Assembly (NCBI GenBank): GCA_035762665.1
Contig: DASTNZ010000034.1
Coordinates: forward strand, 1 to 64,000
Length of the DNA: 64,000 nt
Direction of reading: 5' to 3'
Origin: JASLBX01 sp035762665
GTDB taxonomy: Bacteria; Actinomycetota; Actinomycetes; Jiangellales; Jiangellaceae
Of the stretch, positions 1 to 7,899 are shown in pieces. Under the pieces are notes generated by a model, which saw only the letters and a list, made by a program, of their open reading frames with translations, searched no databases and was not told where the DNA came from. The number at the start of each line of letters is the position of its first letter. Within the stretch, counting starts at the first letter, position 1. The position numbers were made by a program, and so were the translations under genes.

Positions 1-497
1 CGGTAGGCGCGGACCTTGGCGATGCTGCCGCACGACCGGCCGTCCGGCCCTCCCGCGGTCATCAGGCACCACCGTTTGCTGGCGTTGCGGCTCTGGTCGT
101 AGAACACCCACTGGCAGTCGGGACACGCCTTGAGGCGGGCCCACTCGCCAGAGGAGAGTGCCGTCAGGCTCGTCACGATGATCTCCCCGCACACGCCGGC
201 CCCGTGCCGGAAGCCGACGGTCCCTGTCGCGACATGCGGCCTGATATCGAGCCGTCCGATCCATCGGTTGAAGACAACGTCGGCGACCGCGGACCTGTCC
301 ACCACGCTGCGAAGGTCATCACGGAGCTGGCGCAACTGCGCACGCTCCGACGGGGCCACGCGATGTTCGTCGGCATACGCGTCAAGGCGATCCTCGGCGA
401 TACGCGTGTCATTGGGGATCAGCCAGCTGTTCAGGAGAGTGCGAACACTCTCAAGCCCCCCGGGTGCCACTTGGCCCTCGCCACGTGTGTTAACCAC
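1..497 (-). CDS. CGNR zinc-finger (ABATE-type) regulator, 3' end cut by window edge
   Basis: About 165 residues are visible; the stop codon lies beyond the left edge. The N-terminal part (LLNSWLIPNDTRIAEDRLD onwards) resembles the ABATE domain of putative stress-induced transcription regulators. The C-terminal part is a zinc knuckle: CPDCQWVFYDQSRN, then RWCLM, then CGSIAKVRAYR. The spacing fits the CGNR zinc finger, but the name-giving CGNR is CGSI here. The start is GTG at 497. A TAAGAT box ends 6 nt before it and there is no ribosome binding site, so a leaderless transcript is likely. Family members are presumed DNA-binding regulators; the target is unknown. Confidence 0.75.
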   Translation of the reverse strand, partial: MVNTRGEGQVAPGGLESVRTLLNSWLIPNDTRIAEDRLDAYADEHRVAPSERAQLRQLRDDLRSVVDRSAVADVVFNRWIGRLDIRPHVATGTVGFRHGAGVCGEIIVTSLTALSSGEWARLKACPDCQWVFYDQSRNASKRWCLMTAGGPDGRSCGSIAKVRAY

Positions 498-503
498 TCA
501 AGC

Positions 504-509
504 ATCTTA
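504..509 (-). promoter_or_regulatory. -10 box of leaderless CGNR gene
   Basis: TAAGAT on the minus strand sits 6 nt before the GTG start at 497, the spacing expected when transcription begins at the start codon. No clear -35 element is seen. Confidence 0.45.
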
Positions 510-641
510 CCGGTTGCGCCACGAATAGAGAGCCGTTAACCTACAAACTATGATGAGCGGTTACACAGCCATGAGTGGCCAATGCCCTGCCGAGTTGACG
601 AGCGCCGGACCGCATCCCGAACTGCGCGGGGAGGTCGGGTC

Positions 642-1181
642 ATGAACAGGACGCTGGTCTGGATGGCTAAACAATGGCCAGGTATGGAGCACACCAAAGT
701 CCGAGCAAACGAGCAGGGAGTCTGGGCGGACGGCGCGCTCATCGCCGTGGTCGACGAGCAGCCGGTCCGGGTCAACTACCGGATCGAGTGCGACCCGTCC
801 TGGCGACCGGTCAGCGTGACGGTGGAGCTCCATGGCCAGCCGGCGCTATCGCTGCGACGCTCCGCAAGCCGGTGGTACGACGGCGATGGCCAGGAACGTC
901 CTGATCTGGACGGTTGCCTCGACGTCGACATCGCCCTCACACCGTTCACGAATACGATCCCGATCCGCCGCCTGGCGCTTGACGTCGGCGACTCCGCCGA
1001 CCTGAACATTGTCTACATCCATCCGGTCACCGCCGTGGATGTCAGCGCCCAGCGCCAGACGTACACACGCACCGAAACCGGGTGGCGCTACGAATCCGGT
1101 TCCTTCCGAGCCGACCTGCTCGTCGACGCAGACGGCGTCGTCCTCGACTACTCGGGATTGTGGTCGCTGGCGTCCCGCTGA
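642..1181 (+). CDS. Putative glycolipid-binding domain protein
   Basis: A protein of 179 residues without signal peptide or membrane segment. The sequence (WMAKQWPGMEH, VNYRIECD, RSASRWYDGDGQERPDLDGCLDVDIALTPFTNTIPIRR, VVLDYSGLW) fits the putative glycolipid-binding family (PF06475), whose fold is a beta barrel and whose ligand is not established. The start ATG at 642 is preceded by GGGAGG about 8 nt upstream. An upstream in-frame ATG at 582 lacks this. It stands alone between the minus-strand CGNR gene and murI. Confidence 0.7.
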   Translation: MNRTLVWMAKQWPGMEHTKVRANEQGVWADGALIAVVDEQPVRVNYRIECDPSWRPVSVTVELHGQPALSLRRSASRWYDGDGQERPDLDGCLDVDIALTPFTNTIPIRRLALDVGDSADLNIVYIHPVTAVDVSAQRQTYTRTETGWRYESGSFRADLLVDADGVVLDYSGLWSLASR

Positions 1182-1232
1182 GGCCTCGTACAACCGCAGC
1201 AACCGGGCGCCATGCCGTAGGCTCGGGTCGCC

Positions 1233-2090
1233 ATGAGCGACGCGCCTATCGGGATATTCGACAGCGGAGTGGGCGGGCTCACGGTGGTTCGCGCCGTGCT
1301 CGACCAGCTTCCGCACGAAGCGATCCATTACGTGGGCGACACTGCCCGCGGCCCGTACGGGCCCCGCCCCATCGCCGAGGTACGTGCGTTCGCGCTCGAC
1401 GTGATGGACTCCCTTGTCGCCGACGGGGTGAAGATGCTGGTCATCGCCTGCAACTCCGCCAGCAGCGCGGTTCTGCGCGACGCGCGCGAGCGGTACGACG
1501 TGCCGGTCGTCGAGGTCATCCAACCGGCCGTGCGCCGGGCCGTGGCGACCACCCGCAACGGCCACGTCGGCGTCATCGGGACCCGGGCGACGATCGCGTC
1601 CAAGGCGTACGAGGATTCCTTCACCGCCGCGCCTCACCTGCGGATCACCACCCAGGCGTGCCCCAGGTTCGTGCAGTTCGTCGAGGATGGCATCACCCAT
1701 GGCCTTGAGCTCGAGCGCGTCGCTCGGGAGTACCTCGAGCCGGTACGTGACGCGGGTGTGGACACACTCGTGCTCGGCTGCACTCACTACCCCATGCTGA
1801 CCGGCGTGCTGTCATACGTCATGGGCGACGGTGTCACGCTGGTCAGCAGTGCGGAAGAAACCGCGCAGGACGTGTACCGGGTGCTCGCGCAGCGTTGCCT
1901 GATGCGTGACGATCATCTTCCGCCACCCACGCATCGCTTCCGTGCGACGGGGGACCCGCGGCCGTTCGGCGAGGTGGGCCGGCGCTTCCTCGGTCCGCGT
2001 ATCGAGTCGATCGAAGACACGCTGGGCTTTCGGGCAGTCGTGGCGCCCGATATGAGCGACCTGCTGTTGAGCGAGGACGTGGGCGGGTGA
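1233..2090 (+). CDS. murI: Glutamate racemase
   Basis: Interconverts L- and D-glutamate to supply D-Glu for peptidoglycan. The protein has 285 residues, normal for the family. The N-terminal IGIFDSGVGGLTV motif is present, and both catalytic cysteines are seen, in ACNSAS (about C73) and GCTHYP (about C183). It is first of a run murI - MBL phosphodiesterase - rph - rdgB, the order of Rv1338-Rv1341 in Mycobacterium tuberculosis. The stop overlaps the next start by 4 bases (GTGA), so the two are probably translationally coupled. A TAGGCT box lies 9 nt before the ATG, giving a very short or absent leader. Confidence 0.95.
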   Translation: MSDAPIGIFDSGVGGLTVVRAVLDQLPHEAIHYVGDTARGPYGPRPIAEVRAFALDVMDSLVADGVKMLVIACNSASSAVLRDARERYDVPVVEVIQPAVRRAVATTRNGHVGVIGTRATIASKAYEDSFTAAPHLRITTQACPRFVQFVEDGITHGLELERVAREYLEPVRDAGVDTLVLGCTHYPMLTGVLSYVMGDGVTLVSSAEETAQDVYRVLAQRCLMRDDHLPPPTHRFRATGDPRPFGEVGRRFLGPRIESIEDTLGFRAVVAPDMSDLLLSEDVGG

Positions 2091-2833
2091 GGCTCACGGT
2101 CGTGGGCTGCTCTGGTTCACTCCCAGGCCCGGATTCGCCCGCGTCCTGCTACCTCGTTCAGGCTGGTGAGACCACTCTCATCCTGGATCTCGGCAACGGT
2201 GCCTTGGGACCGCTGCAGCGGCGGATCGGGCTCGACATGGTCGACGCCGTGCTGCTGAGTCACCTGCATCCGGACCACTGCATGGACCTTTGCGGCTACT
2301 ACGTGGCCGCTCGGTACAGCCCGTGGCGGGATCGAGACCGGATCCCGGTGTGGGGGCCGGCGGGTACGGCCGAACGTATGGCGCGGGCGTACGGCCTGCC
2401 CGAAGACCCGGGCATGACTAGTGAGTTCACCTTCAGCACCTTCCCGGACCAGACATTCGTGGTCGGGGACGTCCGGGTGACCGCGGCGCGGGTCGTGCAC
2501 CCAGTGCCGGCATACGCGCTTCGCGTCGAGCACGAGGACAGCGTGCTGGTCTACTCGGGCGACACGGCCGCCACGCCTGCCCTGGTCGATCTGGCTCGGG
2601 GCGCCGACCTTTTGCTGTGCGAAGCAGCATTCCTGGACGGCGACGGCAACCCGCCCGGCCACCACCTGACCGGCCGCGAAGCAGGCGAGCACGCTGCGGC
2701 GGCCAACGTCCGGCAGCTGATGTTGACCCACATCCTCCCGTGGGGGGATCCCGCGCGCGCCGTCGCCGAGGCAAGGAGCGCGTTTGGCGGCCCGGTAGCG
2801 CTCGCTCGCCCGGGCGCGATCGTCGAGCTCTGA
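2087..2833 (+). CDS. MBL-fold hydrolase, Rv1339-like cAMP phosphodiesterase
   Basis: Metallo-beta-lactamase fold protein of 248 residues with the metal-binding motif SHLHPDHCMD and later histidines (VVHPVP, SGDTA, LTHILPW). It is closest in type to RNase Z-like enzymes. Its place between murI and rph is that of Rv1339, reported as an atypical class II cAMP phosphodiesterase, so turnover of cyclic nucleotides is the best guess; another phosphodiester substrate is possible. The GTG start overlaps the murI stop. No signal peptide is seen. An adenylyl cyclase lies elsewhere in this window, but no link is shown. Confidence 0.85.
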   Translation: MRLTVVGCSGSLPGPDSPASCYLVQAGETTLILDLGNGALGPLQRRIGLDMVDAVLLSHLHPDHCMDLCGYYVAARYSPWRDRDRIPVWGPAGTAERMARAYGLPEDPGMTSEFTFSTFPDQTFVVGDVRVTAARVVHPVPAYALRVEHEDSVLVYSGDTAATPALVDLARGADLLLCEAAFLDGDGNPPGHHLTGREAGEHAAAANVRQLMLTHILPWGDPARAVAEARSAFGGPVALARPGAIVEL

Positions 2834-2865
2834 GCGGCGACAGCGCGCTCGTCGGTGGCGGCAGA

Positions 2866-2871
2866 TAGCCT
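2866..2871 (+). promoter_or_regulatory. -10 box of leaderless rph
   Basis: TAGCCT lies 7 nt before the rph ATG, suggesting an internal promoter with transcription starting at the start codon, separate from read-through from murI. Confidence 0.4.
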
Positions 2872-2878
2872 TCCCTGC

Positions 2879-3598
2879 ATGAGTCGACCTGATGGCCGTG
2901 CACCCGACCAGCTTCGTCCAGTCACGTTCCAGCGTGGCTGGCTCCAGCACGCCGAAGGTTCGGTGCTCGTGAAGTTCGGCAACACGAGGGTGCTGTGCGC
3001 GGCTTCGGTCACCGAAGGCGTTCCGCGGTGGCGTAAGGGTTCGGGCGAAGGCTGGGTAACGGCCGAGTACGCGATGCTGCCCCGGTCGACGAACACCCGG
3101 TCCGATCGCGAATCGGTTAAGGGGCGCATCGGCGGGCGAACGCACGAGATCTCTCGCCTCGTCGGGCGCTCGCTGCGCGGGATCATCGACACGTCCGCGC
3201 TGGGCGAGAACACAATCGTGGTCGATTGCGACGTCCTGCAGGCCGACGGCGGCACCCGGACGGCGGCGATCACCGGAGCGTACGTCGCCCTGGCCGACGC
3301 GGTCGGATGGATGCAGGGGCGCGGACTGCTGGCGTCGACACAGGCGCTGCGCGATTCGGTCGCCGCCGTGTCAGTAGGCGTGATTGACGGCGAGCCGCGG
3401 CTCGACCTCTGCTACGACGAAGACGTCCGGGCCGAGACTGACATGAACGTCGTCATGACCGGCAGCGGCGCCTTCATCGAGGTCCAGGGCACGGCCGAGG
3501 GCGCGCCCTTCGACCGGAAGGAACTCGATGCGTTACTCAGCCTGGCCGAGGCCGGGTGCGCCGAGCTGACTTCGCTGCAGCAGGCGGCGCTGGCCTGA
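2879..3598 (+). CDS. rph: Ribonuclease PH
   Basis: Phosphate-dependent 3'-5' exoribonuclease that trims tRNA 3' ends. The protein has 239 residues, the usual length, with family motifs such as GWVTAEYAMLPRST, QADGGTRTAAITGAYVAL and DLCYDEDVRAETDMNVVMTG. The start is the ATG of MSRPDGR; the reading frame is open further upstream but that part is not conserved and lacks a start signal. The stop TGA shares one base with the ATG of rdgB (TGATG), so the two are coupled. Confidence 0.95.
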   Translation: MSRPDGRAPDQLRPVTFQRGWLQHAEGSVLVKFGNTRVLCAASVTEGVPRWRKGSGEGWVTAEYAMLPRSTNTRSDRESVKGRIGGRTHEISRLVGRSLRGIIDTSALGENTIVVDCDVLQADGGTRTAAITGAYVALADAVGWMQGRGLLASTQALRDSVAAVSVGVIDGEPRLDLCYDEDVRAETDMNVVMTGSGAFIEVQGTAEGAPFDRKELDALLSLAEAGCAELTSLQQAALA

Positions 3599-4212
3599 TG
3601 CAGGCGGCGCCACGGGTGGTGCTCGCCACTCGTAACCAGCACAAGGTGGCGGAGATCCAGCGCATCCTCGAAAGGGCTGGGGCGCGCGTCAACCTGGTGC
3701 CGGTCACCCAGTTCGGTGGCGTCGACGACGTCGCGGAGACCGGCCTTACCTTCGCCGAAAACGCGCTGCTCAAGGCGCATGGGGTGGCCGCCGCCACCGG
3801 CCTGCCGGCGATCGCGGACGACTCTGGCATCAGCGTTGAAGCGCTCAACGGCATGCCCGGTGTGTTCTCGGCGCGCTGGTCGGGCCGGCACGGTGACGAC
3901 GCGGCCAACCTGCGGCTGTTGCTCGCCCAGCTGGCCGACGTTCCGGATACCCGGCGCGGCGCGTCTTTCGTATGCGTGGCCGCACTGGCGCGCCCTGACG
4001 GGCAGGAGGTGGTGGAAGAGGGTCGGGTAACCGGCCGCATCATCCACGAGCCCCGCGGTGCAGGCGGCTTCGGCTACGACCCGATCTTCGTTCCGGACGG
4101 CGAGACTCGCACCACAGCGGAGTTACCTCCTGCCGAGAAGGACGCGATAAGCCACCGCGGCCGGGCATTCACGGCCCTGGCCCGCCACCTTCGCGAGCTG
4201 GTGCCGCACTGA
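3598..4212 (+). CDS. rdgB: XTP/dITP diphosphatase (RdgB/Ham1)
   Basis: Removes non-canonical purine triphosphates (ITP, dITP, XTP) from the nucleotide pool. The protein has 204 residues. Family motifs are visible: LATRNQHKVAEI at the N terminus, TFAENALLKA, ADDSGI, GVFSARWSG, GGFGYDPIF and ISHRGRA near the end. The start overlaps the rph stop by one base. It ends the murI-rph-rdgB run. Confidence 0.95.
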   Translation: MQAAPRVVLATRNQHKVAEIQRILERAGARVNLVPVTQFGGVDDVAETGLTFAENALLKAHGVAAATGLPAIADDSGISVEALNGMPGVFSARWSGRHGDDAANLRLLLAQLADVPDTRRGASFVCVAALARPDGQEVVEEGRVTGRIIHEPRGAGGFGYDPIFVPDGETRTTAELPPAEKDAISHRGRAFTALARHLRELVPH

Positions 4213-4288
4213 CCACGAACCTGACGATCTGGTGACGTACAGCCCGGCTCGCTATCCAACCCACCCTGGAGCGGCGCAGGATGGGTGG

Positions 4289-5875
4289 GTGAGTCGACTC
4301 TCGCGCTTGTGGCCGGCGGCGCTGGCAGGGATTCTTGCGGCCGCGCTCGGATTGGGCGTTGCCGAGCTACTGGCCGGCCTGCTCAACCGCGGCATCACAC
4401 CCGTGCTCGCCGTCGGCGAGGCCGTGATCGAGCTGTCACCGACCTGGTTGACCGAGTGGGCGATCGAGACGTTCGGGACGGCCGACAAGGCGGTCCTGAT
4501 CGGAGGCGTGGTGCTCGTGCTGGCTGTGTTCGCCGGAGCCATCGGCGTGCTGGCGGTCCGCCACCGCCGCGCCGGCATGCTGGCCGCGGCCGCCCTCGGC
4601 GTCGTCGCCGGAATCGCAGTGTGGAGCCGGCCGGACGCCGTACCCTACGACCTGCTCCCTGTCGTGGCCGGTGCCGGCGCGGCAGTGCTGGCGTTGCCTC
4701 CGCTGGCCCGGCGGGCGGCGGCCGAGTCCGCTGGGCAGCGCGCGGGAGCCGACCCGACACTGGAACCAGTGGACGCCACACCGGCCGTGCCACAAGCGCG
4801 TACGGACCGACGAGCGTTCCTGCAAGCCGCTGGCGTCACCGCTGCGGCCGCAGTGGTCGCGGGCGCGGCGGGGCAGCTGCTCGGTGGCCGCCGTCGCGCA
4901 GTCGAGGCGTCCCGCACGGATGTCGACGTCGCCCTGCCCCGTCCGCTGCCGACTGCCGAGCCGGTGCCAGGCGCCGACCTCGAAGTCGATGGCGGCGAAC
5001 CCTGGCTGACGCCCAACGACGACTTCTACCGGATCGACACTGCGCTGTCTGTACCGCTGATCCATCCCGATGACTGGCAGCTTCGGGTTCACGGCATGGT
5101 GGACCAGGAAGTCGTGTTGGGGTTCGACGACCTGGTGGCGCTCGGGCTGGTCGATCGGTGGGTGACGCTCTGCTGCGTTTCGAACTCAGTTGGCGGAAAC
5201 CTCATCGGAAACGCTCTGTGGACCGGGGTTCGGGTGTCGGACGTCCTGGGACTGGCCGGCCCGCATGCCGACGCCGACGCCGTTCTGTCCACGTCCCACG
5301 ACGGGTGGACCTGCGGTACGCCGCTCGACGTCCTCACTGATGGGCGGGATTCGATCTTCGCGGTCGGCATGAATGGCGAACCGCTGGCCGTCGAACATGG
5401 GTTTCCGGTCAGGATGGTCGTGCCCGGCCTCTACGGGTACGTGAGCGCCACCAAGTGGGTCGTGGACCTCGAGGTCAGCCGATTCGACGAGATCACGGCG
5501 TACTGGACCTCCCGTGGGTGGTCTGCGCGCGGCCCGGTCAAGGTCTCCTCCCGGATCGACGTGCCGCGCAGCGGTGCAGCCGTCCCATCAGGACAGGTGG
5601 CCGTCGCCGGCGTGGCCTGGGCGCAGCATCGCGGGATCGAGGCGGTGGAGGTCAGGGTGGACGGCGGGCCCTGGCAAAAGGCGGACCTTGGCGAGGTACC
5701 GAGTTCCGACACCTGGCGGCAGTGGGTGTGGCACTGGGACGCGGCGGAGGGACGGCACGACCTCGAGGTTCGGGCGATCACCGCCGACGGTGAGGAGCAG
5801 ACCGGAACAGAGCGCCCGCCCGCGCCGGACGGTGCGACCGGATGGCACGGGGTGTCGGTGACGGTACAGGGCTAG
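4289..5875 (+). CDS. Membrane-anchored molybdopterin-dependent oxidoreductase (sulfite oxidase family)
   Basis: About 528 residues. The N-terminal 135 residues form several hydrophobic helices (LWPAALAGILAAALGLGVAEL; AVLIGGVVLVLAVFAGAIGVLAV; MLAAAALGVVAGIAVW). Then comes a twin-arginine-like stretch RTDRRAFLQAAG followed by a hydrophobic helix, and then an Mo-cofactor domain with WVTLCCVSN, whose cysteine would bind molybdenum. The C-terminal beta domain matches the sulfite oxidase dimerisation domain (QVAVAGVAWAQHRGIEAVEVRVDGGPW). The catalytic part probably faces outside. GTG at 4289 is chosen because AGGA lies 7 nt upstream; GTG at 4232 would add 19 residues. The substrate is unknown. Confidence 0.85.
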   Translation: MSRLSRLWPAALAGILAAALGLGVAELLAGLLNRGITPVLAVGEAVIELSPTWLTEWAIETFGTADKAVLIGGVVLVLAVFAGAIGVLAVRHRRAGMLAAAALGVVAGIAVWSRPDAVPYDLLPVVAGAGAAVLALPPLARRAAAESAGQRAGADPTLEPVDATPAVPQARTDRRAFLQAAGVTAAAAVVAGAAGQLLGGRRRAVEASRTDVDVALPRPLPTAEPVPGADLEVDGGEPWLTPNDDFYRIDTALSVPLIHPDDWQLRVHGMVDQEVVLGFDDLVALGLVDRWVTLCCVSNSVGGNLIGNALWTGVRVSDVLGLAGPHADADAVLSTSHDGWTCGTPLDVLTDGRDSIFAVGMNGEPLAVEHGFPVRMVVPGLYGYVSATKWVVDLEVSRFDEITAYWTSRGWSARGPVKVSSRIDVPRSGAAVPSGQVAVAGVAWAQHRGIEAVEVRVDGGPWQKADLGEVPSSDTWRQWVWHWDAAEGRHDLEVRAITADGEEQTGTERPPAPDGATGWHGVSVTVQG

Positions 5876-5878
5876 GGT
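5873..5878 (+). promoter_or_regulatory. -10 box of leaderless aldo/keto reductase gene
   Basis: TAGGGT lies 7 nt before the ATG at 5886 and overlaps the stop codon of the preceding gene. An AAGG also lies close to the start, so a short-leader transcript is an alternative. Confidence 0.35.
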
Positions 5879-5885
5879 CAAGGTC

Positions 5886-6827
5886 ATGGCTGACATGACC
5901 TACCGCCCGTTAGGCGACTCCGGGCTGATCGTCTCTGCTGTCGGGCTCGGCTGCAACGCGTTCGGCACGCGGATCGACGCAGAAACCGCGGCGGTAGTCG
6001 TCGACGCTGCCCTGGAGCACGGCATCACCCTCTTCGACACCGCTGACATCTACGGGTATGGCGAGAGCGAGCAGTTGGTCGGCGCGGCGCTGGGCACCCG
6101 CCGCGACGAGGTTGCCGTGGCGACCAAGTTCGGCGGTGACATGAAGGGCACCAACGGGCCTGACTGGGGTGCCCGCGGCTCGCGCCGCTACATCAGGCGG
6201 GCGGTTGAGGCCAGCCTGCGCCGGCTGGGCACGGATTGGATCGACCTGTACCAGATGCACTGGCCGGACCCGGTCACGCCGATCGATGAGACGCTTGCCG
6301 CGCTGGACGAGCTGGTCACCGAGGGCAAGGTCCGCTACATCGGATCGTCGAACTTCGATGGCTGGCAGATTGTGGACGCTGACTGGGTGGCGCGCTCATC
6401 CGGCTTCGAGCGGTTCATCAGCGCCCAGAACAAGTACTCGCTGTACGACCGCACCGCCGAGGACGAGCTCGTCCCCGCCTGTGAGCACGTCGGAGTTGGC
6501 ATATTGCCGTACTACCCGCTGGAGTACGGGTTGCTTTCGGGCAAGTACCGGCGCGGCGAACCAGCGCCGGCGGATTCCCGCCTCGCGTCCCGTCCTGCAT
6601 TGCTCGACGGAGCCGACTTCGACCGGATCGAGGCGCTGGAGCGGTTCGCGGCCGAACGCGGCGTTGGAGTCCTGGACGTCGCCATCAGCGGCCTGGTGGC
6701 TCAGCCCGCTGTCGCGTCGGTGATCGCCGGAGCCACCAGGCCGGAGCAGGTGGCCGCCAACGTCGCGGCCCTGGTGTGGGAGCCCAGTGCCTCCGACCTC
6801 GCCGCGCTGGATGAGCTCACCGAGTGA
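5886..6827 (+). CDS. Aldo/keto reductase
   Basis: NADPH-dependent oxidoreductase with the TIM-barrel AKR fold, 313 residues. The catalytic tetrad can be placed: Asp in FDTADIYGYGESE, Tyr in the same segment, Lys in VATKFGG, and His in YQMHWPDP. The C-terminal part (SGLVAQPAVASVIAGATRPEQVAANVAAL) is typical of the family's cofactor-binding end. The physiological substrate cannot be inferred. It follows the molybdopterin gene by 10 bases and is followed by a tRNA on the other strand. Confidence 0.9.
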   Translation: MADMTYRPLGDSGLIVSAVGLGCNAFGTRIDAETAAVVVDAALEHGITLFDTADIYGYGESEQLVGAALGTRRDEVAVATKFGGDMKGTNGPDWGARGSRRYIRRAVEASLRRLGTDWIDLYQMHWPDPVTPIDETLAALDELVTEGKVRYIGSSNFDGWQIVDADWVARSSGFERFISAQNKYSLYDRTAEDELVPACEHVGVGILPYYPLEYGLLSGKYRRGEPAPADSRLASRPALLDGADFDRIEALERFAAERGVGVLDVAISGLVAQPAVASVIAGATRPEQVAANVAALVWEPSASDLAALDELTE

Positions 6828-6835
6828 CAACCAGG

Positions 6836-6919
6836 TGCGGGAGGCGGGACTCGAACCCGCACATCCAAAAGGACACCAGGACCTAAACCTGGCGTGTCTT
6901 CCGATTCCACCACTCCCGC
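6836..6919 (-). tRNA. tRNA-Leu (anticodon UAG)
   Basis: Read on the minus strand: 7-bp acceptor stem GCGGGAG/CTCCCGC with discriminator A, anticodon stem CCAGG/CCTGG around loop TTTAGGT (anticodon TAG), a long variable arm as expected for leucine, and the GGTTCGAGTCC T arm. The 3' CCA is not encoded. It reads CUA codons, rare in a GC-rich genome. Confidence 0.95.
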
Positions 6920-7238
6920 AAGACTCGAATCATGGTACGGCATCGTGGTTTCGGCTTTAGGTACGGCTGGACTGCCGAGACCCACCACGCCCGCCCGGTT
7001 TGGGCGGTCCGCCACCACGGTCCGCGGGCGCCAGCCGCCGTTTCGGGCCTCGCCAAGCGCTGACCTCCCGAGTGAAACCGCTCCGCCCTGATCGAACCGC
7101 CGCCGGAACCACGAATTCGGCATGATCACCGACGGTTTGATCACGGTGGAGCGATCTTCTTCGGGAGATCACCAATGACCAGCAACCCGAACGTGATGTC
7201 GCTCTGGGCGGCGAGAATTCGCGCCGCTGAACCGGGCC
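6920..7238. other. Intergenic stretch without recognised feature
   Basis: Between tRNA-Leu and the end of bcp. It presumably holds the minus-strand promoter of the tRNA. I see no protein with family features; a 38-codon frame from ATG at 7174 has no supporting signals. No strong hairpin or repeat was found. Confidence 0.5.
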
Positions 7239-7706
7239 TCAGTCGATGCCTAGCTCGCGGCGGAGTTTGGCGACGTGGCCGGTGGCCTTGACGTTGTACA
7301 TCGCCTTCTCGATGGTGCCGTCCGGCGCGATCACCAAAGTCGACCGGATGACACCATCGACCACCTTGCCGTATAGCTTCTTCTCGCCGTACGCACCGTA
7401 GGCGAGGAGCACAGACTTGTCCTCGTCGGCCAGCAGCGGGAACGTCAGCCCGTCCCGCGCGCGGAACTTCGCCAGCTTCTCGGGGGGATCAGGCGAGACA
7501 CCGAGCACGGACACACCCGCAGCGTTCAGCGCAGACAAGCTGTCGCGGAAGTCACACGCCTGCGTGGTGCAGCCGGGAGTCATCGCCGCCGGATAGAAGT
7601 AGACGATCGTGCGCTTGCCACGGTAGGAGGACAGGCTCACCGGGTTGCCATCGGCATCGGGCAGCGTGAAGTTGGGTGCTACATCGCCAGGGGAGAGTCG
7701 GATCAC
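7239..7706 (-). CDS. bcp: Thioredoxin-dependent peroxiredoxin (BCP family)
   Basis: Reduces hydrogen peroxide and organic hydroperoxides with thioredoxin as reductant. It has 155 residues, normal for the family. The peroxidatic cysteine is in TPGCTTQACDF (about C46), with a second cysteine five residues on (about C51), the usual resolving position in atypical 2-Cys BCPs. GTG at 7706 is preferred over an in-frame GTG at 7745: it gives the canonical start VIRLSPGDVAPNFTLPD, with GGAGG 13 nt and AAGG 4 nt upstream. It is divergent from cbiM. Confidence 0.92.
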   Translation of the reverse strand: MIRLSPGDVAPNFTLPDADGNPVSLSSYRGKRTIVYFYPAAMTPGCTTQACDFRDSLSALNAAGVSVLGVSPDPPEKLAKFRARDGLTFPLLADEDKSVLLAYGAYGEKKLYGKVVDGVIRSTLVIAPDGTIEKAMYNVKATGHVAKLRRELGID

Positions 7707-7762
7707 GGGCCTTACCGTACCTCCGGGCGTGCTGCGCTGTCCCACGCGCTATGGTCTGGTTA

Positions 7763-7779
7763 TTGCAAAAGACTTGCAA
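7763..7779. promoter_or_regulatory. Nur-type nickel-uptake operator upstream of cbiMQO
   Basis: TTGCAA, five bases, TTGCAA: an exact match to the Nur box described in Streptomyces (tTGCaa-N5-ttGCAA). Nur is a Fur-family repressor that responds to nickel. A -10-like TAGAAT follows at 7781-7786, so bound repressor would block the promoter of the metal transporter. The site also lies 57 nt upstream of bcp on the other strand. Confidence 0.75.
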
Positions 7780-7780
7780 T

Positions 7781-7786
7781 TAGAAT
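7781..7786 (+). promoter_or_regulatory. cbiM: Probable -10 box of cbiMQO
   Basis: TAGAAT directly after the Nur-type operator. It implies an untranslated leader of about 105 bases before cbiM, in which I see no cobalamin or NiCo riboswitch motif. Confidence 0.4.
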
Positions 7787-7899
7787 TAGGTTTCGGGCTC
7801 GCCGGACAGCAGCGCCCGGATGCCGGCGGCGCCGCCAGCAACAGCCCAGCAGCAGCCGGCCACCGGCAGCGATTGACGAGACGAAAGGCCGTCTTCGAC

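Noticed and set aside
7174..7290. Small plus-strand frame from ATG at 7174
   Set aside because: Runs into the 3' end of bcp and lacks start signals and protein-like composition.
7787..7899. Cobalamin or NiCo riboswitch in the cbiM leader
   Set aside because: No B12 box or NiCo aptamer pattern is seen; the Nur-type operator is a better explanation for control.
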